NCBI GenBank assembly: GCA_032718475.1
Contig: JAUCBJ010008650.1
Coordinates: 1 to 35,373, forward strand
Reading direction: 5' to 3'
Origin: Nemertoderma westbladi
Taxonomy: Eukaryota; Xenacoelomorpha; Nemertodermatida; Nemertodermatidae
DNA: 35,373 bases
Position numbers and translations under genes: made by a program. The notes beneath the pieces are model-generated. The model searched no databases. It was not told where the DNA came from and saw nothing but the letters and a program-made list of their open reading frames with translations. The number at the start of each line of letters is the position of its first letter. Positions within the stretch are counted from its first letter, which is position 1. Of the stretch, positions 32,510-35,373 are shown in pieces.

Positions 32510-33240
32510 TTACCCCGTCGTCAAGCGGAATATCTCTTCCCAGTGAATTCTATGTGAATATGTAATATATGTACTCCTTAGGCGGTAGGCCAGAGCGGGC
32601 TCCTTAAATACATGCAACTACTGTATTATAGTGTAGGTCAACTATAAAACATTTTGCAATCCACAGTGAGTATCGACTGCAATATGACACAACACACTGC
32701 TTTGTGTAACTAAAATTCATTCTCCTGATCCTGATCCACCCCCTAACATAGCAGAGTGAGTAACCTTATTGTAGATATACCCTTAGGAAGCACTGGGAGA
32801 GCAATCAGCTTATGGGGTAATACATTAGAAACCAACAGCTTATGTGTGAGTAAACATTGCCTTTCCTTATAGCCTACTAGTAAAACTTGGCAACCAACAC
32901 GTTTTTCTATGACTGTGTATAACATATTAAGCCATATTTCATCATGAACACCAGCTGTTATTTTACCATTGCTTTTAATTTCGCGACAAAACAATGTCAA
33001 AAAACTAAATATATCGAATACCACACATAGAATCGATCTGAAATTTTGTAACGCGATTATGAACCACCAAAGCAATGTACTTGCAAAATTTCATCAAAAT
33101 CGCCAGGCAGGAAGTGCCTTAACCTAGATAAATGTCAGTCAGTCAGTATGTCAGTCAGTGTAATGTATCCTGAGATTTTTTACAGAAAGTATCCCTGAGA
33201 TTCTTACAGTAAGTATCCCGCTGTCAAGCGGGCTCCTAAT
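32510..33240 (-). mobile_element. Diverged HINE-like fragments, CCCGCT family
   Basis: On the minus strand from 33239: TTAGGAG, hairpin CCCGCT-TGAC-AGCGGG (33232-33217), ATACTTACTGTAAGAAT, a CTGA-type microsatellite (about 33133-33160), then GATTTTGATGAAATTTT (33098-33082). This is the same order as in the array units but with a third, unrelated hairpin key. On the plus strand, AGCGGGCTCCTTA at 32594-32606 is what the family's 3' end should read, and CTCTTCCCAGTGAATTCTATG (about 32533) resembles an internal unit block, so at least two oppositely oriented pieces are present. Confidence 0.55.
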
Positions 33241-33616
33241 AAAGTGTTTCCTTTCAATATCTCCAGGTTTTCGTAATACCTTTATTATAAAACAATTTAT
33301 GTCAACTAAATCAAATAACATATGACTAGAACATATATACTAAAATCCGATTGTGAATCGATTTAGTTAGACTTTGAAATATATTCTTTGTAACAGTTTG
33401 GGTAATAAAATAATTTTCCTCGGATTTGATCATAGGTTACTTTCTTATCGTACCAATGATTTATATAACTATTTACTACTTATCATACTGTACACCCCAA
33501 AGGCGGCGCCTGTAGTAGAAGGCCTATAGATGGCGCCTAAATCAGGAAGGTCCATCACATGAGCCGCCATTAACTGAATATGTCCAGATACAGCACGGAT
33601 TCTATTCTGTTTGCAG
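33241..33616. other. End of dnal4 intron 1
   Basis: AT-rich, nothing recognisable until the acceptor tract TTCTATTCTGTTTGCAG before exon 2. Confidence 0.4.
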
Positions 33617-33700
33617 CATTCCGATATGAACGAAGAAATGCGAACGGAAGCGATGGAGTTGTGCGTTACTGCTTGCGAAAAGTTTTCCTCCAGCAACGAG
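33617..33700 (+). CDS. dnal4: dnal4 exon 2
   Basis: Acceptor TTCTGTTTGCAG|CATTCC, 28 codons, donor AACGAG|GTTAGT, phase 0 at both ends. It reads HSDMNEEMRTEAM then ELCVTACEKFSSSNE, almost identical to human DNAL4 around MELCVTACEKF. This is the first LC8-family helix. The following exon is expected to begin near SAAKMIKE and lies past the window. A 75-residue minus-strand frame over this exon is a shadow. Confidence 0.9.
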
Positions 33701-33900
33701 GTTAGTAGGTAGGCCTAGAAGACCAGGTAAATGTGCGTGTCGTTGGTGGTATGTATAGTATATATAGTGTGTTACCGTTACCGTCGGCCCACCCCACAGC
33801 AGTACAGCCCAGACGGATTTTATTATTACTGTATTAGAGATACTAATCACTGCTCACTACTCACTACTCACTGCTGGCTCGTATGGTGCTGGAAGGTAAA

Positions 33901-34235
33901 ACGAACTTAGATCCTGCAGGGCCTGACTTTGATGAACTTAGATCTTTGCGATCTTAGGTCCTATATGGGTTAAGTTAGATCCTAACTAGATGAACTTAGA
34001 TCCTAACTAGGAACTTAGATCCTATATGGGTTAAGTTAGATCCTAACTAGATGAACTTAGATCCTAACTAGATGAACTTAGATCCTAACTAGATGAACTT
34101 AGATCCTATCTGGGTGAACTTAGATCTAACTAGGTGAACTTAGATCCTAACTTGGGGAATTTAGTTCCTACCCTGGTGAACTTAGATCCGAATTTATGCT
34201 ATTTAAGAGCCATTATGGTAACGAACTTAGATCCC
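33901..34235 (+). repeat. 21-bp repeat GATGAACTTAGATCCTAACTA in dnal4 intron 2
   Basis: About 14 imperfect copies of a unit centred on AACTTAGATCC, best preserved at 33995-34110 and degenerating at both ends. Inverted copies occur at 34419-34431 (GGACCTAAGTTCG) and 34540-34552 (GATCTAAGTTCGT). The outermost ones, ACGAACTTAGATC at 33901-33913 and its exact complement at 34540-34552, could be the arms of a foldback element that contains the array. Confidence 0.75.
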
Positions 34236-34560
34236 ACGTGTACTGTGCGTTGGCCGCGTTCTATCGATATTATAGTATATTGTACTGTGTTACATTAAAC
34301 ATATAAAAGTACTTATAATGATCTAATGCAAATAGGTCATATTGCGATATCAGTGACTCACCAACAAACTATAATTTACCAATTAATAGCTAATTCGTTG
34401 CAATGAATTGGTGGTATAGGACCTAAGTTCGCTTCCCTTCAAGCGTGATAATATTTACAGTAAGGTCTGCTGGCCTAAGGTAATGATATTTCAAATTAAC
34501 ACGTAGCAACAGAAGCACTGTATGCAAGGTGGGATCTGGGATCTAAGTTCGTATATTGAG
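34236..34560. other. dnal4 intron 2 spacer
   Basis: No gene seen. Holds the two inverted copies of the 21-bp repeat core and borders the 3' end of the LINE that follows. Confidence 0.4.
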
Positions 34561-35373
34561 GATATACTACTACTACTAGGATCGGCATGCTGCATTGCAG
34601 CTGGATTTTTAAGAATGCTGTGCCGGCTTGTCGACAAAATTGCGCCGCCACAACTCCCTATCACCCATGACATTTGCTAGATCATCCGCATCTTCAAGGC
34701 CAGTGTCCTTTAAGATGCATCTCAATAAAGTCATGGGCTGTCCACCATGCTTATTCACTCCATGAGGCTGCCAAAGTACAAGATTATGCACTGGCTGGTC
34801 CTCTCGGCGAAAGCAATGTTCTGCAAAGAGGAGGCGATTTTGTTCTAGTGTCAAGCTTGGGGGAACCAATGAGACACTTCCAATGTTATATAGTGTCTGG
34901 TTGGAGATGTGTGCATTGTACTTGACACAATGAACCCGGCGTAGCATTCTTGTGAATGTGCCATCCAGAGATTTGGTGTCCTCAGCAGTTAGAGCCCAGC
35001 ATGGACTCCCATAGAGGAGTACTGGAACTACTGCTGCTCTAAATAATCGGACTTTAAGCTTCCGATTAATTCTCGGAGAATTCCAAATCCTGGAAAGCCT
35101 ATTCAAGGCTGCCCATGCCTTTCCCTTACGTATTCGAAGGTCCTCACCTGACTTCCGGATCCATGATCCCAGGTAACAGAAGTCGTCCACATGCTCAAGC
35201 ATACCATCCTTTGAGCTTATGCTCATCCGATCAGAGACTTGCTGATGACTTTCAAAGTTAACTCTCAACCTTTTGGACTTTTTTGGTCTTTCTGGAGTTA
35301 ATAAAAAGACCAACACTAGAAGCAGCATGTTCTAATGAGCTAAGGAGCCGTTGGGCTCCCTCTAGTGATTCTC
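34561..35373 (-). pseudogene. Non-LTR retrotransposon reverse transcriptase, C-terminal part, frameshifted
   Basis: The minus frame 35373-34609 reads into a LINE protein end. The segment 35373 to about 35285 gives SLEGAQRLLSSLEHAA and GLFINSRKTKK. After an A6 run (complement of 35279-35284) the frame shifts, and continues with DDFCYLGSWI, KAWAALNRLSRIW, VLLYGSPCWALT, FTRMLRRV, HCFRRED, VLWQPHG and a stop (TAA at 34611-34609). These are the thumb and C-terminal region typical of LINE endonuclease/reverse transcriptase proteins; the catalytic core would lie right of the window. A 3' stem-loop (GCTGCA-T-TGCAGC, 34589-34601) and a short TAG-repeat tail (complement of 34566-34577) mark the element's 3' end. 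It is inserted antisense in dnal4 intron 2. Confidence 0.85.

Noticed and set aside
33469-33850. Minus-strand frames of 75 and 82 codons
   Set aside because: Antisense shadows over dnal4 exon 2 and its splice sites.
33701-35373. Search for the next dnal4 exon (expected near AAKMIKE)
   Set aside because: No matching plus-strand exon was found; the segment holds the 21-bp repeat and an antisense LINE, so the exon is presumed beyond the window.

Overview
The window is nuclear DNA of an animal, most likely a marine invertebrate deuterostome (echinoderm or hemichordate; lineage is inference only). It carries spliced genes with GT-AG introns, decayed non-LTR retrotransposons, abundant tandem repeats and non-autonomous DNA elements. 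No bacterial signals were seen. Two genes can be read with confidence, and both belong to motile cilia.

Genes. On the minus strand (28351 to 22564) lies a five-exon FoxJ1-type forkhead gene, reconstructed from splice sites whose phases all agree (656 aa). It has the LTSLQWLQ motif, a forkhead domain split by an intron, and a C-terminal DLTITG motif. Head-to-head with it, 1.84 kb away, the plus strand carries the first two coding exons of a dnal4-type axonemal dynein light chain (30187-30264 and 33617-33700); the rest lies beyond the right edge. FoxJ1 is the known master regulator of motile ciliogenesis and dynein light chains are part of its downstream programme, so the shared upstream region is of interest. 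A partial unrecognised ORF leaves the window at the left edge (393 to 1, minus). A truncated, frameshifted retrotransposon reverse transcriptase enters from the right edge.

Layout. 1-3870: edge ORF, AT-rich DNA full of the palindromes ACCGGT and AGGCCT, two perfect hairpins, and a 288-bp direct repeat. 3871-14429: a head-to-tail array of seven units of a Helentron-like (HINE-like) non-autonomous element. Two units contain long GAGCC pentanucleotide arrays. 14430-16290: unique-looking DNA with a strong hairpin and a tRNA-derived sequence. 16291-22191: about 150 copies of a 39-bp repeat with a 1170-bp higher-order period. 22564-28351: the FoxJ1-like gene, whose last intron is almost filled by about 75 copies of a 36-bp repeat. 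28352-30186: intergenic region with a MITE-like foldback. 30187-35373: dnal4, with LINE remnants, diverged HINE-like pieces and a 21-bp repeat in its introns.

The strongest unexplained structure is in the HINE-like elements. A family-specific 'key' sequence forms a hairpin at the 5' end and is repeated once at the 3' end. The key differs completely between families while pairing is kept. Three such families can be recognised in the window.
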